In this document: piece after piece, positions 31,859-41,213 of the stretch | Numbering within the stretch: the first letter of the stretch is position 1 | How the letters are laid out: each line of letters begins with the position of its first letter | Assembly: GCA_016858145.1 (NCBI GenBank) | Contig: JAEHOE010000041.1 | Coordinates: 62,001-126,000, forward strand | Direction: 5' to 3' | Length of the DNA: 64,000 bases | DNA from: Edaphochlamys debaryana | Taxonomy: Eukaryota; Chlorophyta; Chlorophyceae; Chlamydomonadales | The notes under the pieces: model-generated | Seen by the model: the letters and a program-made list of their open reading frames with translations, nothing else | What the model was told of the DNA's origin: nothing | The model's database searches: none | Translations under genes and position numbers: made by a program

Positions 31859-34800
31859 ATGAGCCGACGACTCGCCCTCGCCGGGCTTCTGGCCCTGGCC
31901 CTGGCTATGGGAGCGACTGCTAGCCCCGTACTGCCGCGTGAGTAGTTCTTTGCGTCGGGTGTGGCCATGCCCTCCCGCGAGCATCCATCCCGCGTTGTCA
32001 GCTTAGCCCCGGAGGGCGGAGCCCGTGGGGTGCTAAGCAGGTATCTGTACGGTAGTGTACTGCTGTCCCGAAGCGGCTTAGGCGCCGCTAGGCGCTCTCT
32101 TTCGGCATTCTGCCTTCTTGGAGAGAGCGCCATTCTCGCTACCGCCGCGAGAACTCGCTCACTTCACTCAAGACCTACCACCGAGCAATTTCACAAGTTT
32201 ACCAAGATGCCAACAGGCAAGCACGCTGCCAAGAACGCCCGTAGGCGGGAGAACTCCAGGCTTCGGCGCGAGATGGAGCAGGCCGAGATGGCCGCGGGCG
32301 ATCGGAAAGGTTCGGAACAATGCTCTCAGCTGCAGCGGGTGCTATCGACCGAGAGGGACAGAACAAAGCAAGTTGCAAGTTCGGAGGTCAAGGGAGTGGG
32401 GCATGGCAAGGCCCTCCACCCCTCAGCTTCAGCCTGGCGGCTGCGCGCCCCCCCGCCGCACGCGTCCAACACGCTGCGCTACCCCGCCCGCGTTCCCCTC
32501 CCCCGTGCGTCCCTCACGCCCTCCCCCCCCGTGTGCCCCTCGCTCGCCCTCCCTCCCCCAGTGCGGTCTGGGGTTGAGGTGGAGGAAGGGAGGCTAGGAC
32601 CGCTGGGCTAAGGAGCCCGCTCAGATCTGCGGAGGGTGGCAAGTGTGGGGAGACAGAGCCCTTTGGGCCGCGCGGCCACAGGCTGGCTGCGTTAGAGTTG
32701 GTGCTGTGCGTTAGGGGTTGAGCTCTGCGCCTTGGCAGGCCTGCGGGCCAGCCTTGTTACGGCTGCGTGTCGCTCCCTCTTTCTTGCCGCCCGCCCCGAG
32801 CCCCCTCACGCCCTACATAGCCAAGTAGAGGCCACGCAGCGCGCCAATAGATCAGCCTCAGAGCTGGGCTGCAGCGATCGTGCAAGGGAGGCCGAAGGCC
32901 TGCAGCCGGGCAGCAGCTGGCAGCAACCTGCGCCAGCCTCCCCCTGCCTCAACCCTTGATCGCCGCTGTGCTCTCACATCCCCTGCCCCCTCCCACCGCT
33001 GTAGTGGCCTGAGAATGCAGTTCGTCAGCCGCTTAGCCGCGGCCTTCAAGAGGAGCGACCCGGACGTGCGGCGTGATCTGGATCGAGCAGGGCGAGAGTT
33101 CCAGCCGCAGTTCGAGGCGCAGCAGTGGGCAGGCGGCGGCACCTCAGCCCAGCAGCCCCGCCCCAAGCCTAACTCCGCGCCCGCAATTTTCCCTGAGGGC
33201 CCCCCGCTCAAGAAGGTTCGGGCCGCCGCAGCAGGCGATGGCCGGTTGGCGCAGACGGCACGCGCTCCCATCGCAGCCGAGCGGGTCGCGTACTGGAAGC
33301 AGCCCCAGATCGCCAAGCCCTCCGGTGAAGGTGCGGGTGCGAGGGGGGCTGGGGGAGGGCTAGATAAGGCCGAGATCCCAGCCGAGCTCATGGGAGAGTT
33401 CACGGCAGCGGCAGCGGGCCCTGGGCCCTCTTCCTCGGCGGCCAAGCCTCCTCCCCCAATCATGCACCGCCGGCTGGGGAAGAACTTAGACGCCTGGAAG
33501 GAGGTCACGTCCAACCCGCTAGTCCTGTCCTGGATCGAGGCGGGGCTCCCTCTCCGCTGGCTGACGGGGGACCCTCCGCCTTCGTTTCACGGCAAGAACC
33601 ATTCCTCAGCCTTCGAGCACGCGGAGTTTGTCGACCAGGCCGTTTCCGACCTGCTTGCCTCCCGCTCAATTAAGCTCGTGTCCCGGAAGCCGCACATGAT
33701 CTGCCCCCTAGGCGTCGTGGTGCAAGGCCCCAAGAAGCGGCTGATCTGGGACGGCCGGGAGGTCAACAAGCACCTGGAGATCCCGTCCTTCAAATACGAA
33801 GATCTCAAGTCCGCCCCCGGCTTCCTGCGCCCCGACGACTTCGTCTTCACCTACGACCTCAAGTCCGGCTACCACCACCTCGACATCCACAAGGACTACT
33901 GGACCTACCTCGGCTTTGAGTGGCGCAGCAAGACGTACGTGTTCACCCAGCTGCCGTTCGGCCTCGCCCCGGCGTGCTGGGCCTTCACCAAGCTCACCCG
34001 CGAGGTCCTGCGGGGCTGGCGCCGCCGGGGCTGGCGCTGCTCCTCGTACATCGACGACGCCTACTTCGCCCATGCCGACTCTGACCGGTTGGTGGAGAGG
34101 CGGTCGGAGGTGCTGGGGCTGCTAGAGCGGCTGGGGTTCGTGGTGAACCGGGAGAAGTCCATGCTGGGGCCCCCTCAGCAACGCTTCCGCTACCTGGGCA
34201 TGCTGATCGACACGGTCCAGGGCACGTTCACAGTCCCCGACGACAAGCGGGAACGGGTCCTGGCCGCCATCCGCGCCGCCCTGGCCTCGGGTCGCTGCTC
34301 CGCGCGCGCGCTCGCCTCGATCAAAGGCCAGCTGCAGGCCATGTCCTGGGCTTTTGGGCCCTGGTCCCGGCTCAGGACCAGGGCCCTGGGCCAGCTCATT
34401 GAGACCCGCCGCTCCTGGAGCTCCTTCCTTCCCCTCTCAGACGCTGCCCGCGAAGACCTCCAGTTCTGGCTGTCGTACTTTGACTACTTCAACGGCACGC
34501 GTCTGATCTGGACCTCCACCCGCGTCCACTCGCTCATCCACTGCGACGCCGCCGGCTGCTCTGCCGTTAGCGTCGGCGGCTGGGGCGCGTGGACGGTGCT
34601 GGGCGGCGAGATGGTGGTGGCGCGGGGCGGCTGGGACGGCTTCACCAGCGCCAAGGGCTCCACGCCTCAGGAGCTGGAGGCGATCCTGAACGCCCTCAAG
34701 TCCTTTGCCGGCCCCGCAGGCCTCAGCGGCCGCACCGTCCGAGTCATCACGGACAACCAGAACCTTGCCAACATCATCAACAAGGGCGCCGCCAAGGCCG

Positions 34801-37800
34801 ACAACAGCTACGAGGTCGCCATGTGCCTCCTGTGGTTCTGCGTGGAGCACGGCATCCGCCTGCAGGCGGAGTGGCGGCCGCGCACCCTCAACCAGGTCGC
34901 TGACTTCTGGTCCAAGCTGCGCGAGTCAGACTACTGGGCCCTGCGGCGCTCGTGGTTCCGCTGGCTCTCCCGCCTGTGGGGGCCGTTCGACTTCGATCTC
35001 TTCGCGTCCCACCGCAACCACCTCCTCCCAGCCTACTACTCGGTCTACTTCACGCCGGATACGGCTGGGGTGGACGCGTTCCGGTTTCGCTGGGGCAGGG
35101 CCGGTTTCGCCAACCCGCTGTTTGGGCTGCTGCTCCGGGTCCTGCAGCACGCGCAATCCTGCAAGGCGCGGCTGTGCCTCATCGCCCCCCTCTGGCCTAC
35201 CCGGGACTGGTGGCCCTTCCTGACGGAGGACGGGTGCAGGTTCCAGCCTTTCGTGCATGGGGCTCGAGTGCTGGGCAGGGCGTGCGACGTTCTGCAGCAC
35301 TCGCACGGCCGCATGCCGCGGCGGGCACAGCATTGGAGCATCATGGCCCTCTTGCTTGACTTCGCTCGCCCTTCGCCGCAAGCCATTAAGGTCCCCGCTG
35401 ACCCCCACGCCCCCTCTCCCAGAGCTCCAGCGATGCGGCGCGGCGCTGCTCGGGCCCCTGGCGGGAGCCGACGCTGAGCTGGACGCCCTAGCGCAACAGT
35501 TCGGCGCCGAGGCCGGCGGGGCGCTCGCGCCCAAGACGCAGAAGGACTACACCGGGCCCTGGCGCACGTTTGAGGCCTGGTGGGAGCTCCGCGGCCTCCC
35601 TGGCACGGTGTACGACGCACCGCCCGTGGTGGTCGGCTTGTACCTCTACACGCTCTTCGCGTCCGCCCGGGACGACGGTGTGGGCAGGAGCCGCGTGGAC
35701 AGGGCCAGCAATGCCATCCGTGCCTACTTCACTGGAGCCGGTCTCGCCTCGCCCACCTGCCACCCGACCTGCAAGATCGCCAGAGCCCTGGCCGCGCGCC
35801 ACCTGGTGCCCAAGGCCTTCAAGCGGGACGCTTTCGCCCACTCCGACCTGGAAGCGTTTGTGGGGCGGTTTGGGGGGCCGGGCGCTTCGTTGCTTGAGGT
35901 CATGACCTGCGCAGCCGTGTCCGTCATGTTCTTCGGCTTCCTGCGCTTCGACGACTTAGCGGGCGTGGGCGTGCACCGGGACCTCCTCATCATAACCCAG
36001 TCCCACATGGAGATCTTCGTGCCCAGATCCAAGACGGACCAGACGTGGAAGGGGGCTTGGGTGGTCGTGGGCCGCTGCGGCGGCCCCACCTGCCCCGTGG
36101 GCCTGGTGGAGCGCCTGCTGGCCCGCGGCGGCTACCGCCGCCAGCCCGCAACCCCCACCGAGGACGTGGGGCCGCTGCTGCGGGCAGTGCAGCACACGGG
36201 CGCGGGCGGGCGGCTGCAGCAGCTGGTGGGCACGCGCCAGGCGCCGTTGCACAGCTCCAACTACTCCACGTTCAACGAGAGGGTCAAAGCGATGTGTGCC
36301 GAGGCCGGCATCACGGCCTGCATCACCACCCACTCGCTGCGCATCGGCGGCAACAGCGACGCCGCCGAGGCGGGGGTCCCCGCCGAGCTGCGCCAGGCAC
36401 ACGGCCGCTGGCTGACGTCAGCCATGGTCGACCTGTACACTAGACGGACGCCCGCGGCAGGCATCCTCATCACCCGCCGCATCGCCCGGCGCTGAGCAAG
36501 CGCCGGCGGCGGTTAGTCGTGGGCCGCGCTGGAAACGCGCTGGCCCGCGGCCGCTCTTCTTCTACAAGGGCGGTGGGTGCTTGGGAGGGTCTCTCTGTCG
36601 GTCTGCGCTCCTCTCAGGTGTAAGGTTGTCGTCAGCCGCTGCTTGCCGTCCGGTCCATTGGCCCAGCCGCCGCTCAGCTCTATTACAGCGAGGGACAGCC
36701 ACTAGAGTACAGATGTCAGCTTAGCCCCGGAGGGCGGAGCCCGTAGGGTGCTAAGCAGGTATCTGTACGGTAGTGTACTGCTGTCCCGAAGCGGCTTAGG
36801 CGCCGCTAGGCGCTCTCTTTCGGCATTCTGCCTTCTTAGAGAGTGCGCCATTCTCGCTACCGCCGCGAGAACTCGCTCACTTCCCCCCCTCTTTCGCTTT
36901 GCTGCCGAGCCTCCGGCTCAATTCCCACCCGTTCGCAGTCTCGCGCTCGGCCTCTTGGCCGCGGGCCCTGGCGCTGGAGTCGCTGGAGGCTGGCGCTGTG
37001 GCTCGGGGTTTTCGGGGGAGCAGGGGTTGGGGAGACGGCATTAGGCCCCTCTCCGGGACGGCGCGGGGGGCCGTGTGTGCGTGCGAAGGCTGCCGTGGGG
37101 TTTTTGCGCTTGTTCGCACCCCTGTTCCGGTTTTTCCCTCGCGGTGTTCGCCTTCGCACGCCTTCTTCGTTACGGGAATCAGGGGTGCTTGCGCTGGGGC
37201 TCGGGCTCGGGCGTCGCTGGGGCGTTGGGTGCTTTGGCGTTGGCGGTTGTGCGTTTGCTGGAGTGGGCGCCGGCGGGCCTCTTGCCGCTGGGCGCGTGGT
37301 CGTGCTGGTGCGGTGGCTGTCGGGTGCAGCGGGGCCCGCCTCTGGGCGCCCACGGGGTTTGTTTTGCGCTCCTCTCAGGTGTAAGGTTGTCGTCAGCCGC
37401 TGCTTGCCGTCCGGTCCATTGGCCCAGCCGCCGCTCAGCTCTATTACAGCGAGGGACAGCCACTAGAGTACAGATACTCCCTCGGCCAACCTTGCGCTGG
37501 AGCGACTGACGTGCTCCTCTAGATGCCGAGCATAAGCCTCGCTGTACGATACATGAAGGCTCGCCAGTAGCGGTGGCCCGTTGAGCGCGGTCACGACGTG
37601 CGCGCACAAGCCCATCCCGACTCGCCATCCCCTCGCAGAGACCGTGGCCTGCCAAGCGTACCTCTACTCGAAGCCCAACTTTGTCGGCCAGCCCGCCACC
37701 CTTGAGCTGGAGCGCACTTCGATCTCTGGCGTGGCTGCGATCTATGACTTCAGCAAGCTGCCTGCGGTAAGCTTACTTGTAGCGCCGAGTCGCAAGCGTC

Positions 37801-40026
37801 CCTCCTCGTGTTCTCAACCGCCCCGCCGGTCCCCCCGCTCACAAACGCCGTGTGCTCTTCACCCTGTGGCATTGACGGTCCCTTCCTCACTTCCTCCCCA
37901 CCACCTCACCGCACCTCAGACCGAGACGACCGCCAAGTGGGACGACAAGACCTCCAGTGTCAAGCTGGTGTGCACCTGCATCAGCGGCCCCGCCGTCTGC
38001 AAGGAGGAGTTTGCGTGAGTCTGTCCGGCGAGGGGCCGCAGCCGCAGGGTCACACGCACTGCCTTGTGCTTTGCATTCCCGTGCTCCTTGGAACACCTCT
38101 CACGGCGTGCCCCATCCTTGCCACTCGTCTACCCCCGCAGCAAGATCACCCTCCGCCTCTACGCCGACCCCGTCCGGTGAGTGAGGCGGCTCACGGGCCA
38201 ATCGTTTTAGTTGTTTAGGCGCACCCTCTGTCGCCAGACCCTTGTCCTCGCTCACTCCGTCCGACGCCCACCCTGCTACTTGGTTGCCTCTTGCTTGCTT
38301 CCCTTGCAGCCGCAAGACCCGTGGCGGCGCCAGCACCGACCTCCTCTGCCCCATGACCGCTGATGACACGTGCACCGGCACCTTCAAGGTCATGCCCGTG
38401 GGGTTCACCAGCCGCGCCTCTGCGGCCGCGATCATTTACAACGTACCCGAGTACCGCCTGCCGCGCGGCGGCAAGGGAGGTGAGGGGCGGTTGAGGCGTG
38501 CGTGGGGTTGCAGCTCACCAGACATGCATGCGCGTTTCTGCATTGCGGGTCCGTGGGAACATCGAAGGGCAAGTTCTGTTGGTTGCCGCTCCCTTCCCAC
38601 CGCCTGCAGGCAAGCACTCGCCCAAGCCCACCTCCTCCCCGACGGCCTCCCCCTCCCCCAAGGCGTCTCCCTCCCCCAAGCCCTCCCCCTCCCCCAAGGG
38701 CTCGCCCGCTTCCTCTGGCTCCGTCATTTCTGTCTCTGCCATCTCCCCTTATGCCACCGCCGACCCCCGCCCCGCCTTCTACTGCAACGCCACGCTCTAC
38801 CTCGGCCAGGTGTGTGGCTTGGCGCGATGGAAGCTGCCTTCGCCGCTGCCGCGCGTGTCCCACAGTTTTGTCCAGACGCCGCCTTGTGCCGAAGCGGCTT
38901 GCCTTCCAGCACGGCCCTCCACCCCCTCCCACCCCCCACTCGCCCCCCTTCCTTCCACCCCTTTTGTAGGGCCTCACGGGTGATGCTCTGTCGTTTAAGT
39001 CCCTCCCCGAGCTCAACCAGGAGCGGTGGGCCACGTACGTGCCCGACTTTGCCACACTGCCCAAGGTGCGTGGGAGGCCCAGGGGCCCACGTCAGGCCTC
39101 GGCTCCGTGCCACATTGTGCTTCTCTCGCTCCAGTCGTTGACACAAACCAAAGCACGAAGCTTCTTGCGGGCCCGCACGCAATGCGCTTTGGGTGGTCGC
39201 TCGGGTGCGGGCCTGGCTCTTGCGCCTGCGTGTGGGTTGCGTTTCGGGCGCCCGCGCGGTCTGGGTCACACTCGGCCTTGCGTGGAGCATGCAAGAGCCT
39301 TGATGGCCCTTCCTGCACCCCTCTGCCCTCTCCTGCCCCCTCCCCCCAGCCCGCCCATGCCGCCAAGTGGGACGACAAGGTCATGTCGGCCAGGATTACG
39401 TGTGACACGGGCTGCGATGACTGCATCGCCCAACTCTAGTGAGCTGCCGTGGGCTGCTGTATGTGTTCCGTCACGTACGCTGCCGGCGCAATATGCGCGC
39501 GCGCCCCCCTCGGCGAAGCACCTCCCGGTGCTATCGACCCCGCATGCACGCCGCTCCCGTCACCTCCTATCCCAGCCGTGCTCCCGGCCCCCTTTACCCC
39601 TGCCTGCCCTTCACCATTCCACCCTCCAACGGCCCACGCACCTCATCAATCACCCGCCCCCAGCCTGGTGACCCTGCGCCTCTACGCCGACCCAGTGCGC
39701 CGCAACACCCGCGGCGGCGCCCATCTGGACCTGCCCTGCGAGAGGAAGACCCTGTCGACCTGCGAGGCCGTGTGGAACACCATGCCCACCGTAAGCAAGC
39801 AGGGTTGAGGCGCGCACAGAGCATGTACGTACGCCCTTCGCTCAATCTGAGCCCGGCGGGGTCTCGCCTGAAGTAAGGCGTCTCAGCGCCCCCACCTTCT
39901 CGCCTCTCGTCCCTGCTGCTCGCTTACTCCTCACAGGGCTGGGCCGCCAGGGCGTCTGCTGCCTCGATCCTTTTCAAGAACGATGACTTCCAGCTGCCCC
40001 TGAAGAACAAGCTCAAGGGCAACTGA
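31859..40026 (+). CDS. Array gene 5: secreted two-domain beta/gamma-crystallin-like protein, intron 1 carrying a retrotransposon
   Basis: Ten exons: 31859-31937, 37639-37766, 37920-38014, 38141-38176, 38310-38479, 38610-38809, 38970-39065, 39350-39438, 39664-39790, 39937-40026; 369 aa, phases consistent. Signal peptide MSRRLALAGLLALALAMGA; domain 1 with YSKPNFVG, WDDKTSSVKL (the full D-D-x-x-S-S motif), LRLYADPVR, RKTRGGAS and FTSRASAAAIIY; linker of SPSPKASPSPKP type; domain 2 with YLGQGLTG, KWDDKVMSARI, LRLYADPVR, NTRGG and GWAARASAASILF. The 5.5-kb element at 31997-37475 sits inside intron 1, and splice sites are intact. The donor after AQL (39438) is shifted relative to the usual DW codons but stays in frame. 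The 3' end is nearly identical to that of gene 6. Confidence 0.85.
31997..32165 (+). repeat. Split direct repeat A1 (left end)
   Basis: 169 bp, starts GTCAGCTTAGCC. Matches 36715-36883 with three substitutions. Confidence 0.93.
32207..32611 (+). CDS. Small basic ORF, possible gag-like 5' ORF of the retrotransposon
   Basis: 134 aa beginning MPTGKHAAKNARRRENSRLR, Arg/Lys/Glu-rich at the N-terminus and Pro-rich at the C-terminus. Its position just after A1 fits a first ORF or first exon of the element. I recognise no domain. A pyrimidine-rich stretch ending in TAG near 33003 suggests an intron may link this region to the downstream polyprotein. Confidence 0.4.
   Translation: MPTGKHAAKNARRRENSRLRREMEQAEMAAGDRKGSEQCSQLQRVLSTERDRTKQVASSEVKGVGHGKALHPSASAWRLRAPPPHASNTLRYPARVPLPRASLTPSPPVCPSLALPPPVRSGVEVEEGRLGPLG
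32880..35477 (+). CDS. Reverse transcriptase / RNase H polyprotein of the YR retrotransposon
   Basis: Open frame of 865 aa; the true start may be the ATG near 33015 or a spliced upstream exon. Residues 1-190 are a variable Pro/Ala-rich region. RT follows, with LIWDGREVN, FTYDLKSGYHHLDIH, FTQLPFGLAPACW and the catalytic YIDD at about 390-393. RNase H follows with Asp about 556 (IHCDAAG), Glu about 598 and Asp about 625 (ITDNQN). The C-terminal region (FDFDLFASHRN) is typical of DIRS-order proteins. The catalytic motifs look intact. It overlaps the start of the recombinase ORF in another frame. Confidence 0.9.
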   Translation: MQGRPKACSRAAAGSNLRQPPPASTLDRRCALTSPAPSHRCSGLRMQFVSRLAAAFKRSDPDVRRDLDRAGREFQPQFEAQQWAGGGTSAQQPRPKPNSAPAIFPEGPPLKKVRAAAAGDGRLAQTARAPIAAERVAYWKQPQIAKPSGEGAGARGAGGGLDKAEIPAELMGEFTAAAAGPGPSSSAAKPPPPIMHRRLGKNLDAWKEVTSNPLVLSWIEAGLPLRWLTGDPPPSFHGKNHSSAFEHAEFVDQAVSDLLASRSIKLVSRKPHMICPLGVVVQGPKKRLIWDGREVNKHLEIPSFKYEDLKSAPGFLRPDDFVFTYDLKSGYHHLDIHKDYWTYLGFEWRSKTYVFTQLPFGLAPACWAFTKLTREVLRGWRRRGWRCSSYIDDAYFAHADSDRLVERRSEVLGLLERLGFVVNREKSMLGPPQQRFRYLGMLIDTVQGTFTVPDDKRERVLAAIRAALASGRCSARALASIKGQLQAMSWAFGPWSRLRTRALGQLIETRRSWSSFLPLSDAAREDLQFWLSYFDYFNGTRLIWTSTRVHSLIHCDAAGCSAVSVGGWGAWTVLGGEMVVARGGWDGFTSAKGSTPQELEAILNALKSFAGPAGLSGRTVRVITDNQNLANIINKGAAKADNSYEVAMCLLWFCVEHGIRLQAEWRPRTLNQVADFWSKLRESDYWALRRSWFRWLSRLWGPFDFDLFASHRNHLLPAYYSVYFTPDTAGVDAFRFRWGRAGFANPLFGLLLRVLQHAQSCKARLCLIAPLWPTRDWWPFLTEDGCRFQPFVHGARVLGRACDVLQHSHGRMPRRAQHWSIMALLLDFARPSPQAIKVPADPHAPSPRAPAMRRGAARAPGGSRR
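35257..36495 (+). CDS. Tyrosine recombinase of the YR retrotransposon
   Basis: Integrates the circular cDNA in this class. The frame is open from 35257, but the conserved part starts about 35430 (ALAPKTQKDYTGPWRTF, the N-terminal DNA-binding region). The catalytic set is visible: Arg in FFGFLRFDDL (about 35940), HSLR (36331-36342), HGRW (about 36400) and Tyr in DLYTR (36436-36438). It overlaps the RT frame by up to 220 bp, so expression may use the internal start, frameshifting or splicing. Ends at TGA 36493-36495, about 110 bp before B1. Confidence 0.88.
   Translation: MGLECWAGRATFCSTRTAACRGGHSIGASWPSCLTSLALRRKPLRSPLTPTPPLPELQRCGAALLGPLAGADAELDALAQQFGAEAGGALAPKTQKDYTGPWRTFEAWWELRGLPGTVYDAPPVVVGLYLYTLFASARDDGVGRSRVDRASNAIRAYFTGAGLASPTCHPTCKIARALAARHLVPKAFKRDAFAHSDLEAFVGRFGGPGASLLEVMTCAAVSVMFFGFLRFDDLAGVGVHRDLLIITQSHMEIFVPRSKTDQTWKGAWVVVGRCGGPTCPVGLVERLLARGGYRRQPATPTEDVGPLLRAVQHTGAGGRLQQLVGTRQAPLHSSNYSTFNERVKAMCAEAGITACITTHSLRIGGNSDAAEAGVPAELRQAHGRWLTSAMVDLYTRRTPAAGILITRRIARR
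36604..36714 (+). repeat. Split direct repeat B1
   Basis: 111 bp identical to 37365-37475, directly abutting A2. Confidence 0.93.
36715..36883 (+). repeat. Split direct repeat A2
   Basis: Internal copy of the left-end repeat. Confidence 0.93.
37365..37475 (+). repeat. Split direct repeat B2 (right end)
   Basis: Ends GTACAGAT; host sequence actccctcgg resumes at 37476, matching the empty site in gene 6. Confidence 0.93.
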
Positions 40027-40357
40027 GCGTCGTCGTCAGGCCCTGATGTGAGGGCGGTGGAGGTGCCACCAGTGCCTGCCCAGCAAGAATGGGCGAGGGT
40101 CCCGCCCTTGCTGGATCGGGCAGTGCTCCCGCATGATGACACGGCTGGCCAAGGCTTGCTTTAATTCGACAAGTGTTGATGGGGAACGACAGCCCCTTCT
40201 TATCCAATCCATTGATTTGTTCTTCTGGAAGTGTATGTAGCGGTTGTTCGCCTGTGAAGCCCGTGTTGCGTGCCGTAAGGCAATCATTAACGCAACTTGA
40301 CCTTGACCTGGACCTTGCGACGAAAGGGGCAGCGAGCTGCTGACCGGCTGACTGATC
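39720..40357 (+). repeat. Segment nearly identical to 43613-44250
   Basis: Covers the end of exon 9, intron 9, exon 10 and about 330 bp of 3' flank of gene 5. The offset to gene 6 is a constant 3893 bp with no indels, and I see one substitution. Similarity stops abruptly at 40357/44250. Confidence 0.9.
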
Positions 40358-41213
40358 AACTTTCATCTTACTCCGTGTGGAGTTTCTTCCTCGGCAAGCT
40401 TGTAGTTCGGTCTCGACCTGCGGGGCCCTCAGTTGGATTAGCGTACGGTAGCGCTGAGATACGTGCTGGTGGAACTGGTGGGTGTCATGGTGCAGAGCCC
40501 GTTGGCGTGGGACTGAGAGGCTGTAACATGTACCCCTACCAGCGAGACCCTGGCGCCAGCCAACGAAACATTCTCGCTCACAGACAGGCCAGCGTGCCAC
40601 CGGCTCCAGCGTTCGTCCACCCCCGGCACTGCAGCCTTCACCGGATCCCGAGCAGGAGGTTTGCTCAGAACTCCCCATGGCCGTGCGCCCACATGCATAT
40701 CGTCGGCAGTGTTGCACTTTGGATGCGAGGAAGGAGGGTTTGTCAACTTTGACGTGGGCCAATGCGAGGATGTTGCGCGTCAGTAGCGTCAGCGGCCGAC
40801 GATCCTCGGCTACCTCGGCCCCCTGCACCCCGGGAGCTTCACGTGGATCGCAACACCCCTCGCAGCACGCAATGCCTAACTTATCTTCCTTTGCCCAGAC
40901 ACTCCAGCTGAGCCCTTGTCAACTCCAGGGAGACCGTGTAGCCGATGCCCTCACCGCACCAGCCCGGCACGACGCGTGGGAGGTCGGCGTTCCTGTCGTG
41001 GCACGATAATGCCCTCCTGGAATAAAACCGAGCAGCCGAGCAACGCCGACGTCGGCTGCAACCTCAGCGTTTTGCGCTCGGTACGGCACATGCATAAGTG
41101 CCTCCATAAGTGCCTTCTCACTACCCATACCGGCAACAATCACGTTGGCGAAGTACATTAGAGCACACGCCGGACGAAGCCGCCTCCTCAGTCGCAGTTT
41201 TGCAGCAGTCGCG
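40358..41213. other. Intergenic region between array genes 5 and 6
   Basis: 3' flank of gene 5 with TGTAA at 40522 (about 495 bp after the stop) and the promoter side of gene 6, with the shared block at 41054-41077 and an ataagtg motif near 41090. No gene seen. Confidence 0.5.
41054..41077 (+). promoter_or_regulatory. Upstream block shared by array genes 6 and 5
   Basis: Counterpart of 31675-31698. Confidence 0.4.

Larger units (their letters stand above)
31997..37475 (+). mobile_element. PAT/Kangaroo-like tyrosine-recombinase (DIRS-order) retrotransposon, complete
   Basis: A 5479-bp element with split direct repeats in the order A1 (31997-32165), coding region, B1 (36604-36714), A2 (36715-36883), unique spacer, B2 (37365-37475). 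The internal B1-A2 junction joins the right end to the left end, as expected for a circular-intermediate template. It has RT/RNase H and tyrosine recombinase ORFs and no integrase, LTRs or target duplication. The empty site in array gene 6 intron 1 (around 41350) fixes both ends to within one base. Known relatives by type are Volvox Kangaroo and Chlamydomonas TOC3. B1 and B2 are identical; A1 and A2 differ at three positions, so insertion is fairly recent. Confidence 0.95.

Noticed and set aside
31859..31937. Signal exon of gene 5 as a separate truncated gene
   Set aside because: Splice phase, the downstream exon 37639 and the uninterrupted gene 6 copy show it is exon 1 of one gene interrupted by an intronic retrotransposon.
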